From JAICKN01 sp036489565 (lineage in GTDB: Bacteria > Acidobacteriota > Terriglobia > Terriglobales > Acidobacteriaceae), in contig DASXFN010000016.1 of the NCBI GenBank assembly GCA_036489565.1, positions 1-64,000 of the forward strand: a stretch of DNA of 64,000 bases, in the 5' to 3' direction. The position numbers were made by a program, and so were the translations under genes. Positions 14,429 through 22,938 of the stretch are shown piece after piece; within the stretch, counting starts at the first letter, position 1, and the number at the start of each line of letters is the position of its first letter. The notes under the pieces were generated by a model. That model was not told where the DNA came from and did not search any database. It saw nothing but the letters and a program-made list of their open reading frames with translations.

Positions 14429-14938
14429 CTATGGGAGGTGGTTTTCACGAATTCGTTTCCATGTGAGGTGCGCGTGCCAGGCAGCCGAATCAGCGTCAAG
14501 CGATAAGATGTCTCCAGAAAGCCGAAACGCGCGCGTCTGATTCTGACCTACCCAGTTGGCAAACCAAGCGCCCTCGATGTGATGCGTGATGATGCCCGCT
14601 CTCGCATTGATTGTGTACGTGCCCCAATAACCGATGTAGTTCCTCCAGGACAAAGCGGCTTCCTCGTCGGTCACGCGTAACGGGTCATCGCTCGCGAAGG
14701 CCATCACCTTGGGGCGCATCAGTTGGGCCGACATTTGGCCGTTCGCCTCATAGAGGATTCGGCCGATAGGGTGTGGCCCAAACGGTGTCGTGATCTTTCC
14801 CGAAGGCTTCAGGCGAAGTTCGTATGAGCTAAGGCTCCAGGCTCCCACGATGAGATTGCGATCCTGCGTAGTCTGAGTTTGCTTGACCTGTCCGAATGCA
14901 AGCAAAGCGAGCGTGAGCCAGGCGAGTAAGAATTTCAT
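14429..14938 (-). CDS. Exported lipocalin-like domain protein (Lipocalin_5 type)
   Basis: A 169-residue protein with a short signal peptide (MKFLLAWLTLALLAFGQ, about 1-17). The remainder matches the Lipocalin-like (PF13924) pattern: IVGAWSLSSYELR near 31-43, TPFGPHPIGRILYEANGQMSAQLMRP near 51-76, YIGYWGTYTINARAGIITHHIEGAWFANWVGQNQTRAFRL near 101-141, and a final strand. Members bind small hydrophobic molecules or have no known ligand. It is probably periplasmic. Monocistronic, downstream of the phosphate operon with 92 bases between. Confidence 0.75.
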   Translation of the reverse strand: MKFLLAWLTLALLAFGQVKQTQTTQDRNLIVGAWSLSSYELRLKPSGKITTPFGPHPIGRILYEANGQMSAQLMRPKVMAFASDDPLRVTDEEAALSWRNYIGYWGTYTINARAGIITHHIEGAWFANWVGQNQTRAFRLSGDILSLDADSAAWHAHLTWKRIRENHLP

Positions 14939-15030
14939 TGGTGGATTCTATCGCGCAGCATGCCATTTATAAAATGCCCGGCGATGCGAAGCATGGGGCG
15001 AGCCAACCCGCGAGTAGATATTATGGGGGC

Positions 15031-15708
15031 CTAAGCTTTCTGTTCTGCGGCGACGCTGGCGTGGTGACGAACGTCCGAGCCTCGCACCCAGAAGATGACG
15101 TCTTCGGCGATGTTGGTGGCGTGGTCGCCGATGCGTTCGAAGTTCCTCGCGATCAGCAGAGCGTCGAGCGATTGCGGAATTACTTCCGGCGCCTCGTGCA
15201 TGCGCTTCACGACCGCCTGGAAGATTTCACGGTTCATGCGGTCCACAATGTCGTCCATGCGCAACACTGCTTCGGCCATAACGTCGTCGCCGGCGATGAA
15301 GGCTTCCAGCGCGCGGCGAATCATGCCGCCGGCCGCGCCCGAGAGGCGCGGAATGTCCACCGGCAGGTCAACCTCAGGCAGTGCGACCAAACTCATCACC
15401 CGTTCCACAATGTTGACGGCCTGATCGCCAACACGTTCCAGGTCGGCGTTGATCTTGGTCACAGCTGTGATAAAGCGCAGGTCCACCGCCATGGGCTGCT
15501 GCATGGCCAGCAAGTCGAGGGCGAGTTCGTCAATTTCGCGCTCGGCGAGATTGATGGCGCGCTCGCCATGGATGACAAGCTCGCACGATTTAAGATCGCG
15601 GAGCTGGTAAGCCTGCGTGGCACGGTCGATGGCCTGCTCGGCCAAGCCGCCCATGGCCAGGAGTTTCGTCTTGAGTTGATCGAGATCTGCCTGAAAGCGT
15701 GTACGCAT
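15031..15708 (-). CDS. phoU: Phosphate transport regulator PhoU
   Basis: A 225-residue all-helical protein of two PhoU three-helix bundles. It links Pst transporter state to the PhoR kinase and is needed to shut off the Pho response in phosphate. Both repeats carry the metal-binding E/DxxxD-type elements (ERAINLAEREIDELALDLLAMQQPMAVDLR near 50-79; MDDIVDRMNREIFQAVVKR near 150-168). Its start overlaps the pstB stop by one base. Last gene of the pstCAB-phoU unit. Confidence 0.95.
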   Translation of the reverse strand: MRTRFQADLDQLKTKLLAMGGLAEQAIDRATQAYQLRDLKSCELVIHGERAINLAEREIDELALDLLAMQQPMAVDLRFITAVTKINADLERVGDQAVNIVERVMSLVALPEVDLPVDIPRLSGAAGGMIRRALEAFIAGDDVMAEAVLRMDDIVDRMNREIFQAVVKRMHEAPEVIPQSLDALLIARNFERIGDHATNIAEDVIFWVRGSDVRHHASVAAEQKA

Positions 15709-16469
15709 TATCCGAACCTGCCTGTAATGTAGTCTTCCGTGCGCTTGTCCCGCGGTGTGGTAAAAATCTTTTCTGTTTTATCGAATTCCACTAGCCTTCC
15801 CATCAGGAAAAATCCGGTGAACTCGGCCACGCGCGCGGCCTGCTGCATGTTGTGGGTCACAATCACGATGGTGTAGTGCTCTTTCAACTGGTAAATCAAG
15901 TCTTCCACCTTTGAAGTGGAGATGGGGTCAAGCGCCGAAGCTGGCTCATCCATCAACATGACTTCCGGTTCAACCGCGAGCGCGCGCGCAATGCACAAAC
16001 GTTGCTGCTGGCCGCCGGAAAGGCTGGCTCCGGATTTGCTTTTCAGCGAGTCTTTGACTTCGTCCCACAAAGCGGCCTGACGAAGCGAGCGCTCCACACT
16101 CTCCTCGATCTTGTGCCGGTTGCGGATGCCATTCAGCCGTAATCCGGCGGCGACATTGTCGTAAATTGACATCGTGGGAAAAGGGTTGGGCTTTTGAAAT
16201 ACCATTCCTACGCGCCGGCGCAACTCAACCGCGGGCGTTCCATTTCCATATACATCCACCGCGCCAATCTGCACATGACCTTGCACTCGAGCGTTGGGCA
16301 CGGTTTCATGCATGCGGTTCAGGCAACGTACGAAAGTGGACTTTCCGCAGCCGGAGGGTCCGATGATCGCGGTGGCATGGTTCGGGGGAATGTCTAATGC
16401 AATGTCGTACAGCGCCTGCGTCTTGCCGAACCAGGCGTTCAAGCCTTTCGCTTGGATGGGAACTCCCAT
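15708..16469 (-). CDS. pstB: Phosphate ABC transporter ATPase PstB
   Basis: A 253-residue ABC ATPase that energises high-affinity phosphate import. Walker A GPSGCGKST is at 37-45, the Q-loop follows near residue 92 (MVFQKPNPFP, diagnostic for PstB), the signature is LSGGQQQRLCIARAL and Walker B is VMLMDEPASALDP. It sits two bases after pstA and overlaps phoU by one base, so translation is coupled. Confidence 0.97.
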   Translation of the reverse strand: MGVPIQAKGLNAWFGKTQALYDIALDIPPNHATAIIGPSGCGKSTFVRCLNRMHETVPNARVQGHVQIGAVDVYGNGTPAVELRRRVGMVFQKPNPFPTMSIYDNVAAGLRLNGIRNRHKIEESVERSLRQAALWDEVKDSLKSKSGASLSGGQQQRLCIARALAVEPEVMLMDEPASALDPISTSKVEDLIYQLKEHYTIVIVTHNMQQAARVAEFTGFFLMGRLVEFDKTEKIFTTPRDKRTEDYITGRFG

Positions 16470-16471
16470 AG

Positions 16472-17359
16472 TTAAGCTGCGCCTTTCATAAGTCCACGGC
16501 TGGCCACCAGGCGGACAATGCCGATTGTTCCTACGATCAGCACAATAAGAACAAGCGCGCCCGCCCAGGCCTGGCGATTCAATTCTTCAAATGCGGAAGT
16601 GGCGTAATAGAAAATTTGTAGTGGCAATGCAGCAGCAGGCTGGTTAGGAGAAACGCTCCAGAACTGATTGCCGAAAGCTGTAAACATCAGTGGCGCGGTT
16701 TCTCCGGCCACGCGCGCAAATGCGAGCATGATGCCGGTAAGAATGCCGGCAGTCGCGGTGCGCAACACGACTGAAACCGTGACGCGCCATTGCGAAATGC
16801 CCAGTCCGATGGCTGCTTCCCGCACCGATTGCGGGACCATCAGGAGGATCTCCTCGGTCGAACGAGTTACGGTAGGAACCATCATGATTCCCAGAGCGAC
16901 GGCGCCGGAAAAAAGGGAAAAGTGTTTCTGCGTGACGACCAAAAGCCCCCACACGGTTGATCCGATCACGATGGAAGGAACGCCGTTCAGCACGTCTGCA
17001 GTGAAGCGCACAACATCGCCGTAACGATTGCGGCCGTACTCCGCCAGAAAGACGCCAGATCCAATTCCCAGCGGGATGCCGATGGCGCTGGCAATCAACA
17101 GGATGAGCGCCGAACCCACGATCCCGTTGGCCATGCCACCTCCGGGCTCGCCCACGGGCTTAGGAATTTGCGTCAGGAAGCTCCAGTTGAGCGCGCCGAT
17201 GCCGCGATAGACGAGGTAGCCGAAGATGACGACGAGCGGCGTAACCACCAGAATGGCCGCACATGCCATTCCGACGGTGGCCGCGCTATTTACCAGACGA
17301 CGGACGAAGCTGACCTTCCAAACGTGAGTTTCTTGGCCGCTATGGTTATCGTTATCCAA
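16472..17359 (-). CDS. pstA: Phosphate ABC transporter permease PstA
   Basis: A 295-residue inner-membrane permease with six helices and the EAA-like cytoplasmic loop (SVREAAIGLGISQWRVTVSVVLRTATAGILTG near 178-209) that docks with PstB. TRSTEEILLMVPQSVREAA is typical of PstA. Its start overlaps the end of pstC by eight bases. Confidence 0.96.
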   Translation of the reverse strand: MDNDNHSGQETHVWKVSFVRRLVNSAATVGMACAAILVVTPLVVIFGYLVYRGIGALNWSFLTQIPKPVGEPGGGMANGIVGSALILLIASAIGIPLGIGSGVFLAEYGRNRYGDVVRFTADVLNGVPSIVIGSTVWGLLVVTQKHFSLFSGAVALGIMMVPTVTRSTEEILLMVPQSVREAAIGLGISQWRVTVSVVLRTATAGILTGIMLAFARVAGETAPLMFTAFGNQFWSVSPNQPAAALPLQIFYYATSAFEELNRQAWAGALVLIVLIVGTIGIVRLVASRGLMKGAA

Positions 17360-18389
17360 TGGCCCTCGCAGGCATACCGCGCGTTACGCTCCACACCAGC
17401 AGCTGCGCGAGACCGTTGACGATAAGAGTGATGATGAAAAGCGCCAATCCAATTTCCATCAGCGCGCTCAAATACAGGTTTCCGGTCGCCTCGGTGAATT
17501 CATTGGCAATAACGCTGGCCAGGGTGTATCCAGGGGCAAACAGGGATTTTGAAATCTGGGGTGAATTGCCGATTACCATGGTGACGGCGATAGTTTCGCC
17601 GAGCGCGCGGCCCAATCCTAGAATGATGCCGCCCATGATGCCGGTGCGAGCATTGCGCAAAACGCCGATGCGCAGAGTTTCCCAGCGTGTCGCTCCCAGT
17701 GCCAGTACGGCCTCGCGCTGCTGACGCGGTACTGCTGTTACGACTTCACGAGTAATGGAAGCGATGATGGGAACAATCATGATGGCGAGAATAATGCCAG
17801 CCGCCAGCATTCCTAAACCGTAGGGCGCGCCTTCAAATAATCCTGTCCACCCGAAGTTGCGCGCCAACCACGGCTCTACATAAGCGCGCAACAGCGGTGC
17901 CAGGACGAAAATGCCCCACAGTCCATAAATCACGCTGGGAATAGCGGCAAGCAACTCCACTAGAAAAGACAAGGTGGAGCGAAGCGGCCGAGGACACATT
18001 TCAGTGGTAAACAAAGCCACTCCAGCAGCCAAAGGGACCGCGATGATCAGGGCCAGTAGCGAGGAAACCAGCGTGCCGTAAATAAACGGGAACGCCCCGA
18101 AGTCGCCCGAGACCGGGTCCCAGATGTTGCGCACGAAGAAACTAAATCCGAAGGCGCGAAGCGACAGCCTCGATTGCGAAACCAGCTCAATCAGAATGAG
18201 GACAACGATAGCGAAGACCGATGCCGCGCAAGCCAGAACCAGTCCCTTGAATATAGGGTCGGCAAAACGCCCGGCGGGCGGGATTACCGGAGCCAATCTC
18301 ACCATCGGCCGCGGGACTGCATGAACCGAATCTGCTTTTGCGACAGGCGCTTTGGGCGGAGCGAAGGTTATTTTGGGCAGCGCTTCCAT
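17352..18389 (-). CDS. pstC: Phosphate ABC transporter permease PstC
   Basis: A 345-residue permease, longer than E. coli PstC because of a 45-residue N-terminal extension rich in Pro/Ala. The core keeps the Arg/Glu-containing loop (REVVTAVPRQQREAVLALGATRWETLRIGVLRNARTGIMGG) that contacts PstB, and the ALGETIAVTMVIGN segment. It is the first gene of pstC-A-B-phoU. A weak Pho box lies upstream at 18413-18428, and a pstS terminator lies further upstream. Confidence 0.96.
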   Translation of the reverse strand: MEALPKITFAPPKAPVAKADSVHAVPRPMVRLAPVIPPAGRFADPIFKGLVLACAASVFAIVVLILIELVSQSRLSLRAFGFSFFVRNIWDPVSGDFGAFPFIYGTLVSSLLALIIAVPLAAGVALFTTEMCPRPLRSTLSFLVELLAAIPSVIYGLWGIFVLAPLLRAYVEPWLARNFGWTGLFEGAPYGLGMLAAGIILAIMIVPIIASITREVVTAVPRQQREAVLALGATRWETLRIGVLRNARTGIMGGIILGLGRALGETIAVTMVIGNSPQISKSLFAPGYTLASVIANEFTEATGNLYLSALMEIGLALFIITLIVNGLAQLLVWSVTRGMPARAIG

Positions 18390-18412
18390 GGCCCTGACGC
18401 TACCAAAGCATT

Positions 18413-18428
18413 GTTAAATCATTATTAA
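18413..18428 (-). promoter_or_regulatory. Weak Pho box upstream of pstC
   Basis: On the plus strand GTTAA at 18413-18417 and ATTAA at 18424-18428 are exactly 11 bases apart, in the same orientation as the boxes before pstS and phoB. It could give pstCAB-phoU its own PhoB-dependent start. Confidence 0.4.
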
Positions 18429-18508
18429 AAAGCAGGCTTTACCGTACTTTTCAGCGGTCTCGGTCCCGGGAGAGTGCATCCCGCCTGCGGAAGGTCAAAA
18501 ATTGGGGC

Positions 18509-18543
18509 AAAAAACGAACCGCCCGAGTTTTGCCCCGGGCGGT
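18509..18543 (-). terminator. Terminator between pstS and pstC
   Basis: Minus strand: ACCGCCCG (18543-18536), ten-base loop, CGGGCGGT (18525-18518), then TCGTTTTTTG. Probably leaky, so pstS is made in excess of the transporter core. Confidence 0.75.
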
Positions 18544-18580
18544 CTCTGCTGCGGTTTTCAATGCATTCGAAACTAGACGT

Positions 18581-19588
18581 CTAGTTAATTTCCTTGATGC
18601 GGTTTCGTACCTTTTCCGCGACCGATGTCGGCAACGGGGCATAGTCCAGACTATCCGTCATTGACTCGCCGTGATCAAGCATCCAGTTCAGGAAATCAAC
18701 CACCGCCGTCCGCTTTCCAGCATCATTCCAATGCGCGGGAATCAGAAGCCAGGTGAAGCTCGCGATCGGATAGGCGTCCGGGCCGGGAGCATTGGTGATT
18801 GAGACACGGAAGTCGTCAGGCATCGTTTTTGCAGAGGCTGCGGCGGCCGTGGTGGATTCAAGACTTGCCTTAATATACTTGCCCGCCGCATTCTGCACCG
18901 TGCCGAATGTAATGTTGTTCTGCAAGGCGTAGATCAATTCGATGTACCCGAACCCGCCTTCCATCTGCCGAATTTGGCCAGCCACGCCTTCGTTGCCTTT
19001 GCCGCCCAGTCCTACGGGCCAGCGCACGGAAGTATTCTTGCCAACTTGTTCTTTCCACTCCGGGCTGATCTTAGAAAGGTAGTCGGTGAAAATGTAGGTT
19101 GTGCCGCTTCCGTCCGAGCGATGGACCACAACGATCGGCAGGCTGGGAAATTTAACGCCCGGGTTGGCTTTGGCGATTGCTGGATCACTCCAGTCTTTGA
19201 TTTTTCCCAGAAAAATTCCCGCTAACACCTGGGGCGTGAACTGGATACTGCCCGTGACGCCAGGGATGTTGTAAGCCGGCACGACGGAGCCGAGCACGGT
19301 GGGAATATGGAATATTTTGAACTTGGCCTCGGCAAGTTGCTGGTCGGTCATGGGCCCGTCGCTGGCGCCAAAATCCACAGTGCCAGACATGAGTTGGCGA
19401 ATGCCAGCTCCGCTGCCAACCCCCTGGTAGTTGATCTCAACGTCAGGATGAGCGATGTGATATTCGCTGAACCATTTTTGATAAATCGGGTTAGGAAAGG
19501 TAGCGCCAGCGGCGTTCAGATTTTCGGCGACAGCAGGTCCAATCATTAGCACAACAGCACACATCAACAGCAGAAAGCGTCGGATCAC
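18581..19588 (-). CDS. pstS: Phosphate-binding periplasmic protein PstS
   Basis: A 335-residue solute-binding protein delivering phosphate to PstCA. It has a Sec signal (about 1-22, MIRRFLLLMCAVVLMIGPAVAE) and the phosphate-binding elements AAGATFPNPIYQKW, GVGSGAGIRQL, DFGASDGPM and HRSDGSGTTYIFTDYL. An in-frame ATG eight codons upstream exists, but GTG at 19588 is the better start. A full AGGAGG lies seven bases before it (19596-19601) and would otherwise sit inside the coding sequence, and the signal peptide starts exactly there. Four Pho half-sites lie upstream. Confidence 0.95.
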   Translation of the reverse strand: MIRRFLLLMCAVVLMIGPAVAENLNAAGATFPNPIYQKWFSEYHIAHPDVEINYQGVGSGAGIRQLMSGTVDFGASDGPMTDQQLAEAKFKIFHIPTVLGSVVPAYNIPGVTGSIQFTPQVLAGIFLGKIKDWSDPAIAKANPGVKFPSLPIVVVHRSDGSGTTYIFTDYLSKISPEWKEQVGKNTSVRWPVGLGGKGNEGVAGQIRQMEGGFGYIELIYALQNNITFGTVQNAAGKYIKASLESTTAAAASAKTMPDDFRVSITNAPGPDAYPIASFTWLLIPAHWNDAGKRTAVVDFLNWMLDHGESMTDSLDYAPLPTSVAEKVRNRIKEIN

Positions 19589-19632
19589 TCGTTTTCCTCC
19601 TTTGAAATTCACTTTATTTTTATGGAGAAAGG

Positions 19633-19670
19633 GTTAAAGGACTGTTAATCCAATGTGAAAATCTAGTGAA
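19633..19670 (-). promoter_or_regulatory. Four-unit Pho box upstream of pstS
   Basis: Plus-strand GTTAA (19633), GTTAA (19644), GTGAA (19655) and GTGAA (19666) start at exact 11-base steps; on the coding strand they read TTCAC, TTCAC, TTAAC, TTAAC. Direct repeats at 11-base phase are the known binding pattern of PhoB/PhoP. A CATAAAAATA segment downstream (about 19613-19622) could be the -10. Confidence 0.8.
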
Positions 19671-19753
19671 AGGGGCAACGAAATCCCGCAGTTATGGATT
19701 GTTTTGTGGCTGGACGCGGAGGTTTGGGAAGTCTTACCGCTTTAAATAAAATT

Positions 19754-21517
19754 TCAGCGGGATTGGGCCGCGGGCGCAGATTTTTCTTGATGCGCCGCGT
19801 TGGCGGCGCAGGGAAGGGTAAAGAGAAATGTTGACCCCTGGCCGACGACGCTCTCGATCCATACCGTCCCGCCATGGTTCAGTACGATGTGTTTGACGAT
19901 GGCCAGGCCGAGGCCGGTCCCCCCCGCTTCGCGAGAGCGGGCGCGATCAACCCGATAGAATCGCTCGAACAGACGCCCATGATGCTCGGCGGCGATGCCG
20001 CCTCCGGAGTCGCGGACATAAAATTCCACTTGACCGGCAGGCTCCGTTGTTTCTTTTGCGCCCAGCGTGATCTGAGTGTCGGCGGGGGCATACTTGCATG
20101 CGTTCTCAATCAGGTTCGTGAACACCTGCTGAATTGCGTCCGGATCGGCAACCACCGGCTGATCGCTGGAGCACTCAATGAATATCCTTTTCTGATATTG
20201 CGTGGCGCTTCCGCGAAGGTTGATTTCCGCATCGGCCAGCAACGCGGAGGCGGGAATGTTCTCGAGTTCCAGTTTCCACTCTCCGGATTCCACTCGCGCC
20301 AGCTTCAGAAGATCTTCGGTAAGGCGGGCCATGCGCGAAGCATTACGCCGGATCACCAATAAGAACTCGCGTACCGGGTCATCAGTTTTGGGAGTCGAGT
20401 CCAGCAATGTTTCTGTGTAACCTTGAATGGATGTGAGCGGCGTTCGCAGTTCGTGCGAGACATTGGCGATGAAATCGCGCCGCGTCTTTTCCACTCGCTC
20501 TATGTCCGTGAGGTCGTGGAACACCAGTACTGCGCCGCTTGGCATGGGCGCGACCGTGCATTGGAATACGCGCCCGGGAGCAAGCATGCGCGCTTTTGCG
20601 CTACGCGCGTCATGGGCAGCGAGTGATGCCTGTACCGCCTCCAGTACCTCCGGATCGCGCACCATCTCTATGAGCGAGTCGCGAATGCGAAGCTGCGGCA
20701 CAAGGCGGCTGAACGCGCCATTGCTCCAGAGCACTTTTTGATCGGAGGAAATTGCGATTACCGGCTCCTGGACGCTGTTGAGCAACGTTTCAAACTGATT
20801 GCGGCTGCTTTCAAGTGCATGGAATGTGTCTTCGAGACGGCGCGCGGTTTTGTCGAGGGCGGCTGCCACCTGGCCAATTTCATCGGAAGAATTGTCAGAG
20901 ATGCGAGTGGACAATTCACCCGAGGCCAATCCTTCAGCGAATAACATGATTCTTCGCAAGCGCCGCACAATCAAATTCGCGGCAATCATCGCTAGCAGAA
21001 TGGCAATGATGAGAGCCAACGCGGATGCTTCAAGCAGCGTTCGCCTGACCTGCGCGACGGTCTCGCGTATTTCTGTTAGAGGATAGGCAAGGCGAACGGC
21101 TCCTCCATGAATGGGAGCGGCTACGTACAGAAACTCAATTCCCAGTGTATGGCTGCGGCGTGCGTTGCTGCCGAGTACACCCTGGAGCGCAGCAATAAAC
21201 TCCGGCCGGGTTGCATGGTTTTCCATTTCTGGCGGGTTTGCTTCAGAATCGGCAAGCACCTTGCCGGAGCTGTTAATCACGGTAGCGCGGGCGTTCGCTG
21301 CTTTTGAAATCTCGCTGACATCCTGCGGCAATCTGGGATGGCTTACATCTTGAACCTCGTGGGCGAACAATTCTACTTTTTGCGTGAGGCTGAGGGTAAT
21401 CTGCTGGCGAAGGGACGCTTCCCAGGAGCGGCGGACGGCGAAATCCAGCGTGGTCGTGGCTACGGCAATCACAATTACAGCGGCTGCCAGCAGCTTGAAA
21501 AAAATCCGCGTTCTCAC
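19754..21517 (-). CDS. phoR: Phosphate regulon sensor kinase PhoR
   Basis: A 587-residue membrane histidine kinase. Layout: TM1 about 7-27, a periplasmic domain of about 130 residues (30-160), TM2 about 162-184, HAMP 185-240, PAS about 241-335, HisKA with VSHELRTP (His355), then HATPase with the N box (NLIENACKYAP) and G boxes (DSGGGI, GTGLGLAIVKH). The large periplasmic domain differs from E. coli PhoR, which has almost none, and resembles the PhoR/ResE type of Gram-positives. GTG start overlapping the phoB stop by four bases. Confidence 0.92.
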   Translation of the reverse strand: MRTRIFFKLLAAAVIVIAVATTTLDFAVRRSWEASLRQQITLSLTQKVELFAHEVQDVSHPRLPQDVSEISKAANARATVINSSGKVLADSEANPPEMENHATRPEFIAALQGVLGSNARRSHTLGIEFLYVAAPIHGGAVRLAYPLTEIRETVAQVRRTLLEASALALIIAILLAMIAANLIVRRLRRIMLFAEGLASGELSTRISDNSSDEIGQVAAALDKTARRLEDTFHALESSRNQFETLLNSVQEPVIAISSDQKVLWSNGAFSRLVPQLRIRDSLIEMVRDPEVLEAVQASLAAHDARSAKARMLAPGRVFQCTVAPMPSGAVLVFHDLTDIERVEKTRRDFIANVSHELRTPLTSIQGYTETLLDSTPKTDDPVREFLLVIRRNASRMARLTEDLLKLARVESGEWKLELENIPASALLADAEINLRGSATQYQKRIFIECSSDQPVVADPDAIQQVFTNLIENACKYAPADTQITLGAKETTEPAGQVEFYVRDSGGGIAAEHHGRLFERFYRVDRARSREAGGTGLGLAIVKHIVLNHGGTVWIESVVGQGSTFLFTLPCAANAAHQEKSAPAAQSR

Positions 21518-22212
21518 AGACTTTTTGGAACCTCGAACCTGTATCCGACGCCGCGCACGGTCTTGATGTAAAGCGGCATCTCTGGCTCTGATTCTACTTT
21601 CTCTCGGAGCTTGCGGACATAAACATCAACGGAGCGTTCGCTGACAAAGTGCGTATCGCGCCACACAGCATCGAGCAGATGGCCGCGAGTGAAAACCTTC
21701 CCCTGATGGCGCGCCAGATGCTCTAACAGCCGAAACTCGGTTGCGGTGGTAATAATGGCTTCGCCACGAACGGTCACGACCATGGCATTGGTATCAATTT
21801 CAATGGCGCCTGCAGTGATCTTGGTCTTGTCCAAGGGCTTTTCAAAGCGGCGCAAAACGGCTTTTACCCTGGCCACGAGTTCCCGCGGGCTGAATGGCTT
21901 GGTAATGTAGTCATCGGCGCCCAGTTCGAGACCGTTGATGCGGTCCGCTTCCGCACCTTTCGCCGTCAGGAAAATAACAGGAGTTGCCGCGAGAGCGCTG
22001 GACTGCCGGATTTGCCGGCATAACTCCATACCGTCGCCGCCCGGCACCATAATATCGAGCAGGAAAAGTACTGGCTGTTCCTTCTGGGCGTCGCTCAAAA
22101 CGCCCGCTATGCGGGAAAAGATGCGCGTGACAAAACCTGCAGCTTCAAGGTGATGGCGCACCAGCCGCGCAATATCAACGTCGTCTTCAACGATAAAAAT
22201 TCTTTGTTCCAT
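21514..22212 (-). CDS. phoB: Phosphate regulon response regulator PhoB
   Basis: A 232-residue OmpR-class regulator. Receiver with acidic pocket Glu9-Asp10-Asp11 and phospho-acceptor Asp53 (LLDIMVPGGDGM), Thr/Ser and Lys switch residues (FLTAKGA; TKPFSPREL), and a C-terminal winged helix (about 130-228) with the recognition segment RSVDVYVRKLREKVE. Coupled to phoR, and with a two-unit Pho box upstream, so autoregulated. It should bind the 11-base repeats seen in front of pstS. Confidence 0.93.
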   Translation of the reverse strand: MEQRIFIVEDDVDIARLVRHHLEAAGFVTRIFSRIAGVLSDAQKEQPVLFLLDIMVPGGDGMELCRQIRQSSALAATPVIFLTAKGAEADRINGLELGADDYITKPFSPRELVARVKAVLRRFEKPLDKTKITAGAIEIDTNAMVVTVRGEAIITTATEFRLLEHLARHQGKVFTRGHLLDAVWRDTHFVSERSVDVYVRKLREKVESEPEMPLYIKTVRGVGYRFEVPKSL

Positions 22213-22263
22213 CCTGTTTTGTGGCCCCCACCTGGGGCCTCGGGCAAAGCATACACCGGCATC

Positions 22264-22279
22264 GTTAATAAAATGTTAA
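22264..22279 (-). promoter_or_regulatory. Pho box upstream of phoB
   Basis: Plus-strand GTTAA at 22264 and 22275, again exactly 11 bases apart and oriented as at pstS, about 50 bases before the phoB start. Confidence 0.65.
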
Positions 22280-22406
22280 AAGAAGATTGCTGGACATCGA
22301 ACAAGAATAACGCGCTGAATGGTAGAGGCCGCCTGGTCCCTTACAGAACTATTACACAACCCTTGCAGTGAGCGACGTAAGGCTTTACAATTAAAGTGTA
22401 TTAAAT

Positions 22407-22444
22407 TAGTCCTATTTGATGGCTGGCAGTAATAGTCTTATTTA
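22407..22444 (+). promoter_or_regulatory. suf operon promoter with twin operator
   Basis: TTGATG (22416-22421), 17-base spacer and TATTTA (22439-22444). TAGTCCTATTT (22407-22417) and TAGTCTTATTT (22433-22443) match at 10 of 11 bases, 26 bases apart, one overlapping each promoter box. Probable binding sites of the Rrf2 protein encoded next. Start codon only 15 bases after the -10. Confidence 0.6.
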
Positions 22445-22458
22445 GCAATGGTTTACGT

Positions 22459-22938
22459 ATGATTCGCTTGGGAAAATTAACCGATTACGCTCTGGTTTTG
22501 ATGAGCCAAATTGCGCGCCGTCCTGCTAGCGAATTACATACGGCGCGTGATCTTGCCGTGCAATGCCATCTGCCGCTGCCGACGGTAAGCAAGCTTTTGA
22601 AGACGTTGCTTCAGAGCGGACTTTTGGCTTCACATCGTGGCGTGAAGGGCGGATACAACCTGGCGCGCGATCCGCATGCGATTTCGCTGGCGGAAATTAT
22701 TTCGGCGCTCGAAGGACCGTTCGGACTGACCGAATGTAGCACCGACGTTGAAGGACTCTGCGACCTGGAGTCTTCATGCGCGATCAAAGACAACCAGCGG
22801 ATCATAAGCCAGGTGCTTCGTGGAGCGCTGGAGAGTGTGATGCTTTCCGATTTGACCCGGCCAATGCAGCTTACGGGGATCCGCGATAAACAAGGAAATC
22901 TGGTGCCGATGGCAAGCGCCGCAGGGAGAATGCAATGA
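22459..22938 (+). CDS. Rrf2-family Fe-S-sensing regulator of the suf operon
   Basis: A 159-residue winged-helix regulator. The DNA-binding region (TARDLAVQCHLPLPTVSKLLKTLLQSGLLASHRGVKGGYNLA) is complete, and the three cluster-ligating cysteines are Cys93, Cys101 and Cys107 (ECSTDVEGLCDLESSC), the IscR-like spacing. The Fe-S-loaded form would repress suf and relieve on iron or oxidative stress. Its stop overlaps the sufB start (ATGA). It resembles the Rrf2 branch annotated as SUF system regulators. Confidence 0.9.
   Translation: MIRLGKLTDYALVLMSQIARRPASELHTARDLAVQCHLPLPTVSKLLKTLLQSGLLASHRGVKGGYNLARDPHAISLAEIISALEGPFGLTECSTDVEGLCDLESSCAIKDNQRIISQVLRGALESVMLSDLTRPMQLTGIRDKQGNLVPMASAAGRMQ

Noticed and set aside
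14938..15732. Plus-strand open frame of 264 codons opposite phoU
   Set aside because: Antisense shadow of phoU, with His/Asp-rich composition typical of reversed GC-rich coding DNA and no ribosome site.
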